This document shows positions 28,851 to 38,451 of a DNA stretch of 64,000 nt, one piece after another. The notes beneath the pieces are model-generated. The model worked only from the letters and a program-made list of their open reading frames with translations, did not search any database and was not told the origin of the DNA. A program made the translations under genes and the position numbers. Numbering within the stretch: position 1 is the first letter of the stretch; each line of letters opens with the position of its first letter. This DNA is from Bilophila sp964369665 (GTDB lineage: Bacteria; Desulfobacterota; Desulfovibrionia; Desulfovibrionales; Desulfovibrionaceae): assembly GCA_964369665.1 (NCBI GenBank), contig CAYJFS010000005.1:36746-100745 (forward strand). Direction: 5' to 3'.

Positions 28851-29331
28851 CTGATACATGGAACAATATAGTTTTTACTCCGCTAGAGTGATGGGTTATC
28901 TATAATTGTATAGCTTATGAGATTTTTATGATGTTATAAATTTTCATGACTTTAATACAGTGCCTTTTGTTTGAGCTAGAACTTTTATTAATGTGTATGT
29001 TGTTTTTGAGAATAAAAAGAGTGCAGTATATGTTTTGTTTTATAGCGTGTATATTTTTATAGTTTTTTGTGTATGTAAAAGTAAAAACTCTATGGGATTC
29101 TGAGCATTAAATTTTGAGAGTAAGCATAGATAATAATAGTTTTCATTTAAAAATGTTATATATTATTTACACATGAATTGTTGAGTTTTGATATTTATGA
29201 TCATAAGCATATTGGCTGGCATTATATACTTTAGATAGGCTGCATATATTAAACTATTGCTCTGCTCCAATTTTAATAGAAACATCTTGTACATGTAAGC
29301 ATTGTATGTTTATACCTGTATAATATACAGT
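28851..29331. other. AT-rich spacer between integrase remnant and terminase gene
   Basis: About 480 bases with no coding frame or convincing hairpin. Portal, capsid and head genes that follow the terminase in Mu-like phages are missing here. Confidence 0.5.
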
Positions 29332-31053
29332 TTATCTCCAAGAACATTGTTCATTTTCTGATAACTGTTCTTTTGATAAAGGTGTAATAGCTTCTTGAAG
29401 GCTTATATAGCCAGATGTAGTAATTTTCCAAAGCATTTCAAGAGCGTCAGGCCCATCGTCATGATCAGCTTTTGGGAAGTGCAATAACTGCTGTATGAGT
29501 TCATGTTGTGATGGATGTAATAAGATATGTTTTTGTACCATATGGGGTTGGAGAGACTCAATTCTTAAGAGCTTATCTGTAGTGTTTATAAGTGGTTTAA
29601 CTGGAAGGGCAATGCCTTTTTGTTCTGCTCGTTGAACAAGGACATGAGCAAAAAATTCTTGAAATTGGATAGCTTCAACACCCCAGAGTATGGGTGTATA
29701 TTGTTGATGAAAAGCTATGATATCTTCAATAATTGTATCAGGGTGCCTTTTTTTAATAGATGCTTCTATAACATGTAAGGTTACTGTTGCTTTACAAAAA
29801 CCTCCAATAAGAATAGCTGATGGATCTCTACCTGCCCCATGCTTACCAAGTGATGGATCACATACACCAAAATAGAGCCAGTCTTCTGAAGGTATTGACC
29901 AATAATGGATACATTGTGCAAAAGGTGCATTTTCACCTTGTAATGGGTCATTTTGATATTCTGCATCAAAGGCAGCATGGTTTTCTGACCTAACAAGCAT
30001 TAATTGCTGTAATGTACGCATTCCTGGCCAACTTATAGCCGTGCCTTTATGCATTTCTATATGATGTGTATTCAAAAAATCTTGAGCCTTTTCTATGCCC
30101 TGCTCTAGAAGTAGCGTTTCCCATTGATCCCAAAGATCCATACGTTCTGGCCATTGTTTAATAGCTTTGAATATACATGTTTTCCATAAAGGCTTTGTTA
30201 ATGTTCTTGCTAAAACAGCATCATAATGAAGAACCGTTCCTATATAAATGATATCCATAGATCCATCTGCAGAACCAAGGTTCATAACTGTTTTCTGGAG
30301 CCAATTTTGTAGTTTATCTCGTTGTTCAGGCTTCCTTACTTGTTGATCATTCTCAAGGTCATCTAGAATAATAAGATCAGGCCTATATGGACCATGTCTT
30401 AATCCTCGCATACGTTTGCCTGCTCCAAGAGCTTGAATTTTTACATGTGAGTTTGTGAGAATTGTGTGTGCATTCCAAAGAATGCCTTCTCCTGTATAAT
30501 CAGGAAAATCATAATGGAGCCATGGATTTGTTGTAAGTTCATGCTTTATTGCTTCTAAAAGAATTTGTGCTTGTTCAGTTGTGTCTGCTATAAGCAAAAT
30601 ATACTTTTTTCTTTTTGTAAAAATAGTCCATAAAACAAAACATAATGCAACTATTGTTGATTTTGCTTCACCACGAGGAGCAGCAATGGCAAGTCGTTGA
30701 CCTTTTGGTTTATCAATAGCTTTAGGTAGATGGATGTCTAACCATAAATGTAGATCAGCAGTATTTGGTGTCTGATTTTTTGAGCATGTATGTTTATGAG
30801 AAACTGTATTTTTTATGCTAGATCCTTGGATATGTGTACCTTTGGTAGCTTTAATTCGAGGGTATATACCTTTTATATAGTGATGGAAGTATGTTTTCCT
30901 AAAGAAAGAAAAATCATGTTCTACTTGAAGAGTTCTGCTATTTTGAGCTTCTTGAGTAAGAATAAAAGAGCCGTCATCAAGTTCTACCTGCTGTGTAAGG
31001 GTAGAAGCAAGCAAGGCTATCTTTTGTGTGAATGTTTTTTCAGAAAGTCTCAC
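29332..31053 (-). CDS. Phage terminase large subunit (Mu gp28 type)
   Basis: 573 residues, full length. The ATPase part has Walker A APRGEAKST (about residue 128), Walker B LIILDDLEND and the coupling stretch DIIYIGTVLHYD. The C-terminal nuclease has conserved acidic positions in FGVCDPSLGKHG, GVEAIQFQEFF and DHDDGPDALEM. It packages phage DNA into the head. The start overlaps the small subunit stop by 4 bases. The gene is intact although the head genes that should follow are absent at this locus. Confidence 0.9.
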   Translation of the reverse strand: MRLSEKTFTQKIALLASTLTQQVELDDGSFILTQEAQNSRTLQVEHDFSFFRKTYFHHYIKGIYPRIKATKGTHIQGSSIKNTVSHKHTCSKNQTPNTADLHLWLDIHLPKAIDKPKGQRLAIAAPRGEAKSTIVALCFVLWTIFTKRKKYILLIADTTEQAQILLEAIKHELTTNPWLHYDFPDYTGEGILWNAHTILTNSHVKIQALGAGKRMRGLRHGPYRPDLIILDDLENDQQVRKPEQRDKLQNWLQKTVMNLGSADGSMDIIYIGTVLHYDAVLARTLTKPLWKTCIFKAIKQWPERMDLWDQWETLLLEQGIEKAQDFLNTHHIEMHKGTAISWPGMRTLQQLMLVRSENHAAFDAEYQNDPLQGENAPFAQCIHYWSIPSEDWLYFGVCDPSLGKHGAGRDPSAILIGGFCKATVTLHVIEASIKKRHPDTIIEDIIAFHQQYTPILWGVEAIQFQEFFAHVLVQRAEQKGIALPVKPLINTTDKLLRIESLQPHMVQKHILLHPSQHELIQQLLHFPKADHDDGPDALEMLWKITTSGYISLQEAITPLSKEQLSENEQCSWR

Positions 31054-31556
31054 TGGCTATACTCTTTAATGAGCCTCTTTCCAAAAGGTTCTAGTATCTC
31101 TAAAAGTTCAGGTGTGTGTTGTGGGTAATCTTGTTGAATAAAATGCACAAATTGTTTCATCACATCAAAAGCTGTGGCTAAACGATCTGTTTTAGGGAGG
31201 ATATGTCTACTAGCATCAACAGTTTTAGCAAGACTTTGACTAAGTTTTGAAAGCAGCTCTACTTTAGTATGTGTAGAAAGTGTTTCATCAATTTTTAATT
31301 CTTCTAGAGCTTGTTTATGTTGAAGGATATATTCTGTAAGCATTTGACGAGTGATACCCTCCATTCCATTACCTATAAGAAAGAAGTGTTCTCGTAATAT
31401 ATCCCAATCATCAGCTTCTTTTTTAGCTTCTGTTCTCCAGCGAATAGCTGTAGCTGGTGCTACATTAAATGTTTTTGCTATTTCTGTTATTGCTGTACGA
31501 GAAGTTATGTAGGCATTACGTATAGCTTCTTTTGTTTTGGCATCATAGTTTGCCAT
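31050..31556 (-). CDS. Phage terminase small subunit / DUF1804 (Mu gp27 type)
   Basis: 168 residues. The N-terminus (MANYDAKTKEAIRNAYITSR, then TFNVAPATAIRWR) is a helix-turn-helix typical of DUF1804, and the rest is helical. In Mu-like phages this protein precedes the large terminase and is thought to recognise DNA for packaging. The gene overlaps the large subunit gene by 4 bases, so translation is likely coupled. The frame is intact. Confidence 0.8.
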   Translation of the reverse strand: MANYDAKTKEAIRNAYITSRTAITEIAKTFNVAPATAIRWRTEAKKEADDWDILREHFFLIGNGMEGITRQMLTEYILQHKQALEELKIDETLSTHTKVELLSKLSQSLAKTVDASRHILPKTDRLATAFDVMKQFVHFIQQDYPQHTPELLEILEPFGKRLIKEYSQ

Positions 31557-31583
31557 AGGCTTCCTCTAAAAAAAATCACCCTG

Positions 31584-31844
31584 CTATTCTTTAGTGTTAT
31601 TTTGAGGGAGTACAATGTTATCAGTTTTTGTATTCATAGCACGCAGAGCATCAAAAATATCTCTTGTTCTTTCTCTACAGTCGTTTTTGGTTAGATATTC
31701 CTTGGGAATACCTTCTCTTAACTCAATTAATGCCGACTCTAATGTAGCAATACGGTTTTCTAGTCGTATGGCCCAATAAGAAAGGAGTGCACACACAATA
31801 CCAAGAAGTCCAATAATAATGCTTTCTATGGTTAAAAGTGTCAT
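31584..31844 (-). CDS. Small membrane protein (Mu gp25-like / DUF2730 position)
   Basis: 86 residues: an N-terminal membrane helix (IESIIIGLLGIVCALLSYWA), then a short coiled coil (RIATLESALIELREGIPKEY) and a charged tail. The gene overlaps the Rz gene by 4 bases and precedes the small terminase gene, the place of gp25/DUF2730 in Mu-like phages. The function is not established. The lysis-gene setting would also allow a role as a holin accessory, but one helix plus coiled coil favours the DUF2730 call. Confidence 0.6.
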   Translation of the reverse strand: MTLLTIESIIIGLLGIVCALLSYWAIRLENRIATLESALIELREGIPKEYLTKNDCRERTRDIFDALRAMNTKTDNIVLPQNNTKE

Positions 31845-32563
31845 TCTTCTTTCTCCAAAAATTGAATAAGTGCTTGTAATTGTGCAGCAATACTTTGACA
31901 GTAAGCACCATAATGTTGAATATGCAACAAAATATCTTTAGGTGAAGTAAGTTTTTTTACTGGTAAGGGTTGTGAAGGTTTTTTTGTAGTATTTTGTTTT
32001 TGTAGAGGTGTATTGTTTTTTTGAAGTTTGTTTATGGTTCCACGCACTTCAGGATATACTGTTGCTGTTTGGGATGGAATTATTTCAGGTTGCTGTATCC
32101 AGGGTATAAAGGGGTTGGAGGTTTTGGTATATGCAGAAGTTTTGGTGGTATTGGTGTTTGAGTATGTGTTTGAACTATCGGAGGTGGTAAGACCAAGTGC
32201 TTGGTTGTAGCTTTGCACCCAATCAGGAGGCATCCCAGAACAATACTCACGAGCATTTTCAGACACATGATTTATAATCCTTTTTGACTGTATTACATTT
32301 TGTATAAGTTTTTCTTGGGTTTCTTTGAGTTTTTTAGCAAGACTATTGCCACGCTCTGTTTCTTGCCTAAGACGTAATCGACTTGCCCTTTCTGATTCTG
32401 CTAAAGCTTGGTAGCGAGCCTGTTCTTGCTTTGCATACTGAGTTTCTAATTCAGCTATGGTAGCTTTATATTTATTGGCAGTAGTTGACTTTCCATATCC
32501 ATATCCAGAGATAAAAAGTCCTATCATACCTATGCCTATGAAGATAGATTTACTACCGATCAC
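31841..32563 (-). CDS. Inner-membrane spanin Rz
   Basis: 240 residues with a single N-terminal membrane segment (IFIGIGMIGLFISGYGYG), a long coiled coil (ATIAELETQYAKQEQARYQA onward), a Ser/Thr/Pro-rich linker and a C-terminal segment (YGAYCQSIAAQLQALIQFLE) common in Rz proteins. It would span the periplasm and, with Rz1, fuse inner and outer membranes at lysis. The Rz1 lipoprotein gene is nested inside it in another frame, which also explains the Pro-rich linker region. It is longer than lambda Rz (about 150 residues). Start overlaps the endolysin 3' end by 11 bases. Confidence 0.75.
   Translation of the reverse strand: MIGSKSIFIGIGMIGLFISGYGYGKSTTANKYKATIAELETQYAKQEQARYQALAESERASRLRLRQETERGNSLAKKLKETQEKLIQNVIQSKRIINHVSENAREYCSGMPPDWVQSYNQALGLTTSDSSNTYSNTNTTKTSAYTKTSNPFIPWIQQPEIIPSQTATVYPEVRGTINKLQKNNTPLQKQNTTKKPSQPLPVKKLTSPKDILLHIQHYGAYCQSIAAQLQALIQFLEKEE
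32080..32268 (-). CDS. Outer-membrane spanin Rz1 lipoprotein, nested in Rz
   Basis: 62 residues entirely inside the Rz gene in a +1-type frame. The N-terminus MCLKMLVSIVLGCLLIGC has a hydrophobic core and a lipobox LIGC with Cys18 as the lipidated residue. The mature part is very rich in Pro (LPPPIVQTHTQTPIPPKLL), as in lambda Rz1. Nesting within Rz is the known architecture of such pairs. The start could also be Met5. This is the outer-membrane partner of the spanin complex and shows that the lysis module is still read in two frames. Confidence 0.8.
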   Translation of the reverse strand: MCLKMLVSIVLGCLLIGCKATTKHLVLPPPIVQTHTQTPIPPKLLHIPKPPTPLYPGYSNLK

Positions 32564-33167
32564 ACGCTACTCCTTGTCCCCACCCTGCTTGCTCATACAA
32601 ATTTTGTAAATTGTGCAAAATAGTTTTGGGGTATTGTCTATTCTCTTTAAAAGCAGATGCATTACGTCCAGCATTTATATGTTCTACATGTTCCCAATAT
32701 ATGTTTGGGTTAAACCCTTTTTTTTGTGCAGCATGTTTATCTCGTTGTACCCAACTAAGCCCACCATTATAAGCAGACAACATAAAAGCTACCCTGCCAC
32801 AAGGGAAAAGAGCGGTTACATGCTCCCATAACCATAAATCATAGACAACAAGAGCTCGTAAGCTCCAAGTAGGATTGAAAGGTAAAGGTTTTCCTGTATC
32901 AGGTGCAATTGTTGGAAGCCAATGAGCAGTTTTAGGCATAAATTGAGCAAGCCCTTGGGCTCCCACAGGACTTACAACATTTGTTCTCCAAGATGACTCT
33001 GCATGCACTTGAGCTGCAAATAAGGCTACAGGGGCGTCTAGTCCTCAAACACTACGGGCAACACGGATTAAGGTATGTCTATGCTGTATGGCTGTATTTG
33101 GAATTTGAGCAAAAGCAGTTGTTAGAAAAACCAAAGTGAAAAGGCAGGTTATGGCAGTTTTGAACAT
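32553..33167 (-). pseudogene. Phage lytic transglycosylase (endolysin) with an in-frame TGA
   Basis: From ATG 33167 the protein begins with a signal peptide (CLFTLVFLTTAFA). Codon 41 (33047-33045) is TGA where relatives have Trp (RSV-stop-GLDAPVALFAAQ). The rest is a 164-residue SLT domain: VHAESSW with the catalytic Glu, GAQGLAQFMPKTAHW, and AFMLSAYNGGLSWVQ. Without the stop it would be a 204-residue periplasmic muramidase. The stop is a single substitution (TGG to TGA), not a homopolymer indel. Translation could restart downstream but would lack export. It heads the lysis module and the terminase operon. Confidence 0.8.
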
Positions 33168-33887
33168 AGCACAGTACCTCTGCCCTCAAAATACAAAAAA
33201 GTTTTAGAAGAAAAAGATTGAAGGTTGTCAGCTAAGATAGTTCAACCTATTGATTGGGGGTAGGGAAAACTACCAATATTTATCCCAGAAGTTTGAGAGA
33301 ATACCCCTAGGTATATCTATATCCTTGTGTACCAAGCTATGTCAGCCTGAATGCATTTTATTAAGTATAAGTGGTTTATGTAATATATCTAATATTTCAA
33401 GGTAGTTGTCGATTTATTGACGACAAAACCACTTTATATATTTTTCAAAATAACCATAAAAATCTTATCTATCAGGCTCTAAAAAAATATTCAATTATTT
33501 CAAGTGATTATTTGTCTAAACTATCAGCTTGGAATGCCTGTTGCAATATTACCTTCTGACATATGAGAACATATGCATAAATAGTATTTTTACTACTATA
33601 GGTTAATGTTTTTATACTCATGAAGTAAGTATTTATCATAATGATACACTATACTTGTTCTATTATATAGGGATAAATTCAATAGTAAAAGGTATATTTA
33701 TAGTAATAACATATACATATATAATTAATATATAAAATATATATTAATTAATAATTATTATTTAATAATTTTGTTCTTTTATATTTTTAATAAAAATACA
33801 GTATATAAATATGCTGTATTTATACGTTATTATTTTATTATAGTATAATTTTTAAAAAAAAAATTATTTAAGAAAGGATATAAAGTT
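33168..33887. other. 720-bp spacer between phage lysis genes and the next surface protein gene
   Basis: No supported gene. An inverted repeat AGGTTG/CAACCT lies near 33223-33250. Around 33723-33749 there is an AT palindrome (AATTAATATATA and its complement). An AAGGATATAAAG element sits before the start at 33888. The spacer is the boundary of the prophage remnant. Confidence 0.5.
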
Positions 33888-36609
33888 ATGAAACGTATAA
33901 ATGTTATTATATTTATATCTGTATGTATTACTTTAGTATTAATAACAATAATCTATAATATGCATAGAAGTAACAGTTCATATTATAAAGAAATTTGTGA
34001 GTCTCTTAATTGTACAGATAAAGATACACATGATCTTCATAGTAATGAAGTAATTATGGAAAAATTCTTCATGTCTATAGAACATATGTATAATAAACTA
34101 TGTATAAGTGCACATAGAAGATTTATAGATATGCTTGTAGATACAGATACACATGTACATCAGTCTATGCATCCTTATAGTTATTCTGCAGAAATAGTAT
34201 TCTCTGTACCAAAAGAATGCATAGAGCCTATATACCAGCAACATACATCATTACAAACATGTATGCCAATAAAAGTGGTTCATTTACCAAAGAATAGTGC
34301 TCCGTATGATAAGCATTTACCTATCCTTGTGTCTGAATTATCACATGCTGTAGTTTGTAGTAATACTATATATAACATTATTGCTCCTGTGAATGTTTTT
34401 CATCAACAACAAATATTAGGTGATCAAAGTGTCCTATATCCTTTGGCAGGTCTTGTACTATATGAAAAGCATAAATTTTTAATAAATGATAGTAGTAAAA
34501 CAACACAAATATCCTTCAAGACAAAAGAATCTGCTAAACAGAATAAAAAAGCACAACAAACAGTTTTAAAAACCCCACTCTCTCATAATTCAGAAAACAT
34601 TTCTCCTCAAGAAACATCCTCTCAAGATACAGTACTTTTTGTTCCTAAAAAATACACAAAAAATTTTGGTAAAAAGAAAAAGCAAAGAGAAGAAATATAT
34701 GATTTTGCTTTAAATACAGCATCAATACTGCCTATAGGATATGTTGCATCTATGCATGGAGGTAGTTCTGGGGGTGGTGCTTCTGGTGGTGGAAACCATG
34801 GTGGTGGAAATGGTGGTCATGGCCATAATGGTGGTGGAAATGGTCCTAAAGAAGAGCAAGGCGGTGCTGTAGGTGGTCATGGACACAGACATGGCCATGG
34901 TCATAACCACGGGCGTGGTCATAGACACAGACACGGCCATGGTCATAATCATGGGCATCATCATAGGGGTGGTTATCAACCATATCATGAGAATGGAAGT
35001 TATAATCCTTTCAGCATGATGCCCAGTAGGAATGGATCAGATCAAGGTGATGATGGTGGTGGAGATGGCAAGAAAAANNNNNNNNNNNNNNNNNNNNNNN
35101 NNNNNNNNNNNNNNNNNNNNNNNNNNNNNNNNNNNNNNNNNNNNNNNNNNNNNNNNNNNNNNNNNNNNNNNNNNNNNGCCAGATCCAAAAAACAAAGATG
35201 AAGATAGTAGTTCAGAAGAAGAAGATGATGATGATGACGAAGATGAAGATGGCTTTGTATTAGTTGGGAAAGATGATGATGACGATGGTGGTAGCTCAGA
35301 TTTTGAAGTAATTAAAGAAGAAGCTGGTGGACCTCATGAATCAGGAAATGATGGTCATCAAGAAGAAGGTGGTAATACAAGCCAAGGAACAGGATCAGGA
35401 AGCGGAGGTGATGATGGTGGTGGAGATGGCAAGAAAAAGCCAGATCCAAAAAACAAAGATGAAGATAGTAGTTCAGAAGAAGAAGATGATGATAGTGATG
35501 ATGAAAGAGAAGATAGTGAAGAAGAAGATAGTGATGATGAAGAAGGTGATCCAGATGGAGATCCTGAAGATTATGCTCAAGCTCAACAGCCTGCAAACGC
35601 TTCATTAGCAAATAAAATAGTAAAAGTAACAGGTCCTGTATTGAATGTTAAGAGCTATAAAAATTCACTTTATGCCTTAAGCCAAGTAAATCATATAGTT
35701 GCTCAAGGTACACAGCAGGCCATGCAAACTATTATTATGAACACCAATACAAAGTCTTTATCAGCAGATAAACGGTTTACTTTATTTGGTACTTTTTCAG
35801 GCAGTAATCCAGAACTTGCTAAGTCAATACCATATGGGTTTCATATAGGTGGTGCAGCACATATTATTGCAGATCTTTATGCTGGTATTGCCTATAGTTA
35901 TGGATATCAATCTACAAAAGAATATACTGTAACAACTGCTGGACCTGAGACAAAGGGATCAGCAAAAGGAAGATTTCATAGCCATCATATTTCAGGGATT
36001 GTATTATGGAACCTAAATAAACCAGGCTTTACAAGTTTTATAGAATACAGTTTAGGTAGAGGCAATGCACTTCTTAGTCGTAGTTTTATTGTTGATAAAA
36101 AGACAAACAAAAATAAGGGTAAAACACATACAAATACAAATGGTCTTACAGCACGTATAGGATATACTCTACAGAGTTCGGAAGTCTTTAGTACAACACC
36201 ATATGCAGAAGTTGCTCTTGTTCAAGCTGGATGTAACAACTATACAGAACACCATGGACAATTTCTTGCAAGGATATCTGGTATAAAAGAACAGGTGTTG
36301 GAAAAACGTCTAGGTTTGGATAATACATACAAAATAACTAAATCTACAGAACTTCAGTTTTGGGCTGCTGCTGTGGAAAGCAAGAAGAATTCTTCTTCTA
36401 AAATACATGCAAAAATACCTCAGAATAATCAAAAGGTTACTCTTCCAAAACATAGTAAAAAAGAGGTTTCAGGAGAACTTGGAGCTAGTTTGAGCCTTAA
36501 AATTACTGATAATGTAGGGATACGGTTTTATGGAAGTGTTCAGACCAAACATTCCAATACTGGATTACAGACACAAAGTGCAGGTACAAGTATTTGGTAT
36601 AGTTTCTAA
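33888..36609 (+). CDS. His/Gly-rich and acidic-repeat autotransporter-like surface protein, spanning an assembly gap
   Basis: The N-terminal part (33888-35077) has a membrane or uncleaved signal segment (INVIIFISVCITLVLITII), an ordinary-looking domain of about 250 residues with several Cys, then a Gly/His-rich region with repeated HGHGHN-type motifs. A gap of 100 N follows. After it, in the frame that also follows the second copy of the repeat (KKPDPKNKDEDSSSEEE), an Asp/Glu/Ser-rich repeat leads into a beta-barrel ending SAGTSIWYSF with terminal Phe. The unit from 35178 to 35438 is 261 bp (87 codons) and its start recurs at 35439. The apparent frame change across the gap is an artefact of arbitrary N length. 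The barrel belongs to the same family as 13065, 16235 and 44831. The His-rich region could bind metal. Confidence 0.75.
35078..35177. other. Assembly gap of 100 N
   Basis: The bases before the gap (GGAGATGGCAAGAAAAA) are the same as those before 35439, and the bases after it match those from 35439. The gap therefore sits in a tandem repeat and hides an unknown number of 261-bp units. Confidence 0.95.
35178..35510 (+). repeat. 261-bp in-frame tandem repeat (87 residues), one full and one partial copy
   Basis: Unit 1 runs 35178-35438; the second copy begins at 35439 and diverges after about 70 bases. The unit codes for an acidic segment (PDPKNKDEDSSSEEEDDDDD) and a Gly-rich linker. Copy number is probably variable. 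Confidence 0.8.
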
Positions 36610-36634
36610 TATATATACATAAATGGAGGTTATT

Positions 36635-36787
36635 ATGAAGTATGTTCAAAAAGTTTTTAAAGGGTTAAAAGGTGTCAAAAAAATTACTTCAGATGTTTTT
36701 GATGGTTGGAATTATATTTACTATATGACACATGTCTCATATGCTCCTATACAAAATAAAGCTAAACAGCTTATTCAAGATAAATAA
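36635..36787 (+). CDS. 50-residue basic protein of unknown function
   Basis: A strong ribosome binding site (GGAGGT, 4 bases before ATG) precedes MKYVQKVFKGLKGVKKITSD, which continues to ...NKAKQLIQDK. It is Lys-rich with a central Trp/Tyr segment (DGWNYIYYMTHVSYAP) and can form an amphipathic helix at its N-terminus. It starts 25 bases after the surface protein stop and is followed by a strong stem-loop, so the two genes are probably one transcript. I do not recognise it. Possible roles are a small membrane-associated partner or chaperone of the surface protein; there is no direct evidence. Confidence 0.65.
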   Translation: MKYVQKVFKGLKGVKKITSDVFDGWNYIYYMTHVSYAPIQNKAKQLIQDK

Positions 36788-36804
36788 TGTATAAATTTAA
36801 CAAT

Positions 36805-36849
36805 ATCTACAACCATATAATAGCATATTAGATTTATATGGTTGTAGAT
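36805..36849 (+). terminator. Stem-loop after the surface protein/small protein pair
   Basis: ATCTACAACCATATAA and TTATATGGTTGTAGAT are perfect 16-base complements around a 13-base loop. There is no T run, so termination is probable but not certain. Confidence 0.65.
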
Positions 36850-36943
36850 GTTAACATAGCTTAATCAAGGAGTATTTTTTTTAAATATCTTTCTAGCACA
36901 AATGATTCTTGTATATATAGAAATTTTCTAGGAACTGTTTTAT

Positions 36944-38062
36944 ATGCATATTATTTTTGTTACTCATGATATCGATAGTGGTGGATCTGCTAGAAGTTTA
37001 TCTATTTTAGTACAAGAACTTGTAAAAAGACATACAGTACAAATTATTACATTTCTTCCTCCAGAGCCAGGGAAACAGTTAGAACTGCTCTATCGCCAGC
37101 TTGGTGTTCCTTTATATCTTTTTCAATGGGGTTGGTTGCCAGTATCATTTGTAGGGTGTCCACAGTACCTCGAAACAAATGAAAAAAATAGAAAATATCT
37201 TCCAGAACTAGAACAGTTTGCAAAAAATGCTGACATTATTTGTTTTAACAGCTATGCACCATCAAGTTTGGCTCCTTATTTCCCTGAAAAACCTCGTGTG
37301 CTTATTGCTCGTGAAGTTATTGATGAAAACTCTCCTCAATATCAAGCAAGTATTTCTATGCTTAGAAGGTATATTTCCATGGCTATTGCTATTGGACCAC
37401 AAGAAGCACGTCAATTAGAGACTATAGGTATTCCACATGAAATAGTTTTTAATACAGCTACACACCAACCACATTTTTACACTCATCCTGCATATCCACC
37501 TATTCGTTTTGGAATGTTTGCTCAGTTTACCAGATCAAAAGGTATGGATATTCTTTTATATGCTTGTGCAGAACAAGTAGAATTATTAAAGCAGTATAAC
37601 GTGCATATTCATCTTTTTGGTATTGATTTTCATTCTGAATTAAAAAGCATGGAACTTATAAAATCTTTTATCCATTCTAATGGACTTGAAGATCACATTC
37701 ATATTGAAGGGTGGGTTAATAATGTAGAGGAAGCCATGATAAATATGCATTGTATTATTAGACCTGATCGCACAGGTTCACCATGGGGTAGAGATATTAT
37801 AGAAGCTATGTCACTTGGGAGGTCAGTTATTGCATCTGGAGAAGAGGATGTTTTTATTAAAAATGGAGAAACCGGGTACCTTTTCCCTACAGAAAATGCA
37901 GAAGTCCTTGGAAAAATCATAGCATCTATTGTAAAATACCCAAAAATTTTTGAAAAAATGGGCTATAATGCATTTCTTTTCGCAAAAGAACATTTTAACA
38001 TTTTTATGAATGTACAAAAGATTGAATATATATTACAAAATGTTATTAATAATAAAGTATAA
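36944..38062 (+). CDS. Family 4-type glycosyltransferase
   Basis: 372 residues. The start MHIIFVTHDIDSGGSARSLS has the Gly-rich acceptor-side loop, and the C-terminal Rossmann domain shows FGMFAQFTRSKGMDILL, then HIHIEGWVNNVEEAM and RTGSPWGRDIIEAMSLGRSV with a Glu in the donor-binding position, as in GT-B enzymes. It adds a sugar from a nucleotide donor to a growing glycan in the cytoplasm. It stands alone between surface protein genes, preceded by a stem-loop, so it may have its own promoter. It might act on a surface glycan or on one of the neighbouring proteins; the latter is speculation. Confidence 0.85.
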   Translation: MHIIFVTHDIDSGGSARSLSILVQELVKRHTVQIITFLPPEPGKQLELLYRQLGVPLYLFQWGWLPVSFVGCPQYLETNEKNRKYLPELEQFAKNADIICFNSYAPSSLAPYFPEKPRVLIAREVIDENSPQYQASISMLRRYISMAIAIGPQEARQLETIGIPHEIVFNTATHQPHFYTHPAYPPIRFGMFAQFTRSKGMDILLYACAEQVELLKQYNVHIHLFGIDFHSELKSMELIKSFIHSNGLEDHIHIEGWVNNVEEAMINMHCIIRPDRTGSPWGRDIIEAMSLGRSVIASGEEDVFIKNGETGYLFPTENAEVLGKIIASIVKYPKIFEKMGYNAFLFAKEHFNIFMNVQKIEYILQNVINNKV

Positions 38063-38451
38063 CTTTTTACTACAAAAGTTATTTTTATATTTTGAATATT
38101 TGAAAAGAATATACCGACATGTATCCCCTACTTTATCTGCATATAGTAATTTAAAAATACTTGTCTAAGTTTACATAAAAATAATAAGTATAGTCAGCTT
38201 TTTTGTAACTGCTACTCTTTTAATTAAGAGATGCAATTTTTATAGCTCTTAAAATCTTTCAACATGAAGAATACAAAAGAACATTTTTAACGAGTTAATG
38301 ATTTTTTTAAATTGATGTATGTCTAAGTATGTATAGATATACTTCATAGACACTTTAAATGAACTAACGTAACCTTTTTAAGGCATATTTTGATTATTAA
38401 ATTTTTCAAAAAAAGAGTATATTAATAAATATTCATAGTAGGTGCTATTAG
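38063..38451. other. 390-bp AT-rich spacer
   Basis: No gene or clear hairpin. It should contain the promoter of the exported protein gene at 38452. Confidence 0.5.

Noticed and set aside
33371..33559. 62-codon plus-strand frame in the prophage boundary spacer
   Set aside because: No family resemblance, weak start context, AT-rich background where such frames occur by chance.
35177..35201. Apparent frame change between the two halves of the surface protein at the N gap
   Set aside because: The gap length of 100 N is a placeholder. The intact second repeat copy shows the true joining frame, so this is not evidence of a pseudogene.
35312..35611. His/Leu-rich minus-strand frame opposite the acidic repeat
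   Set aside because: Mirror of GAT/GAA codon repeats, with no start context.
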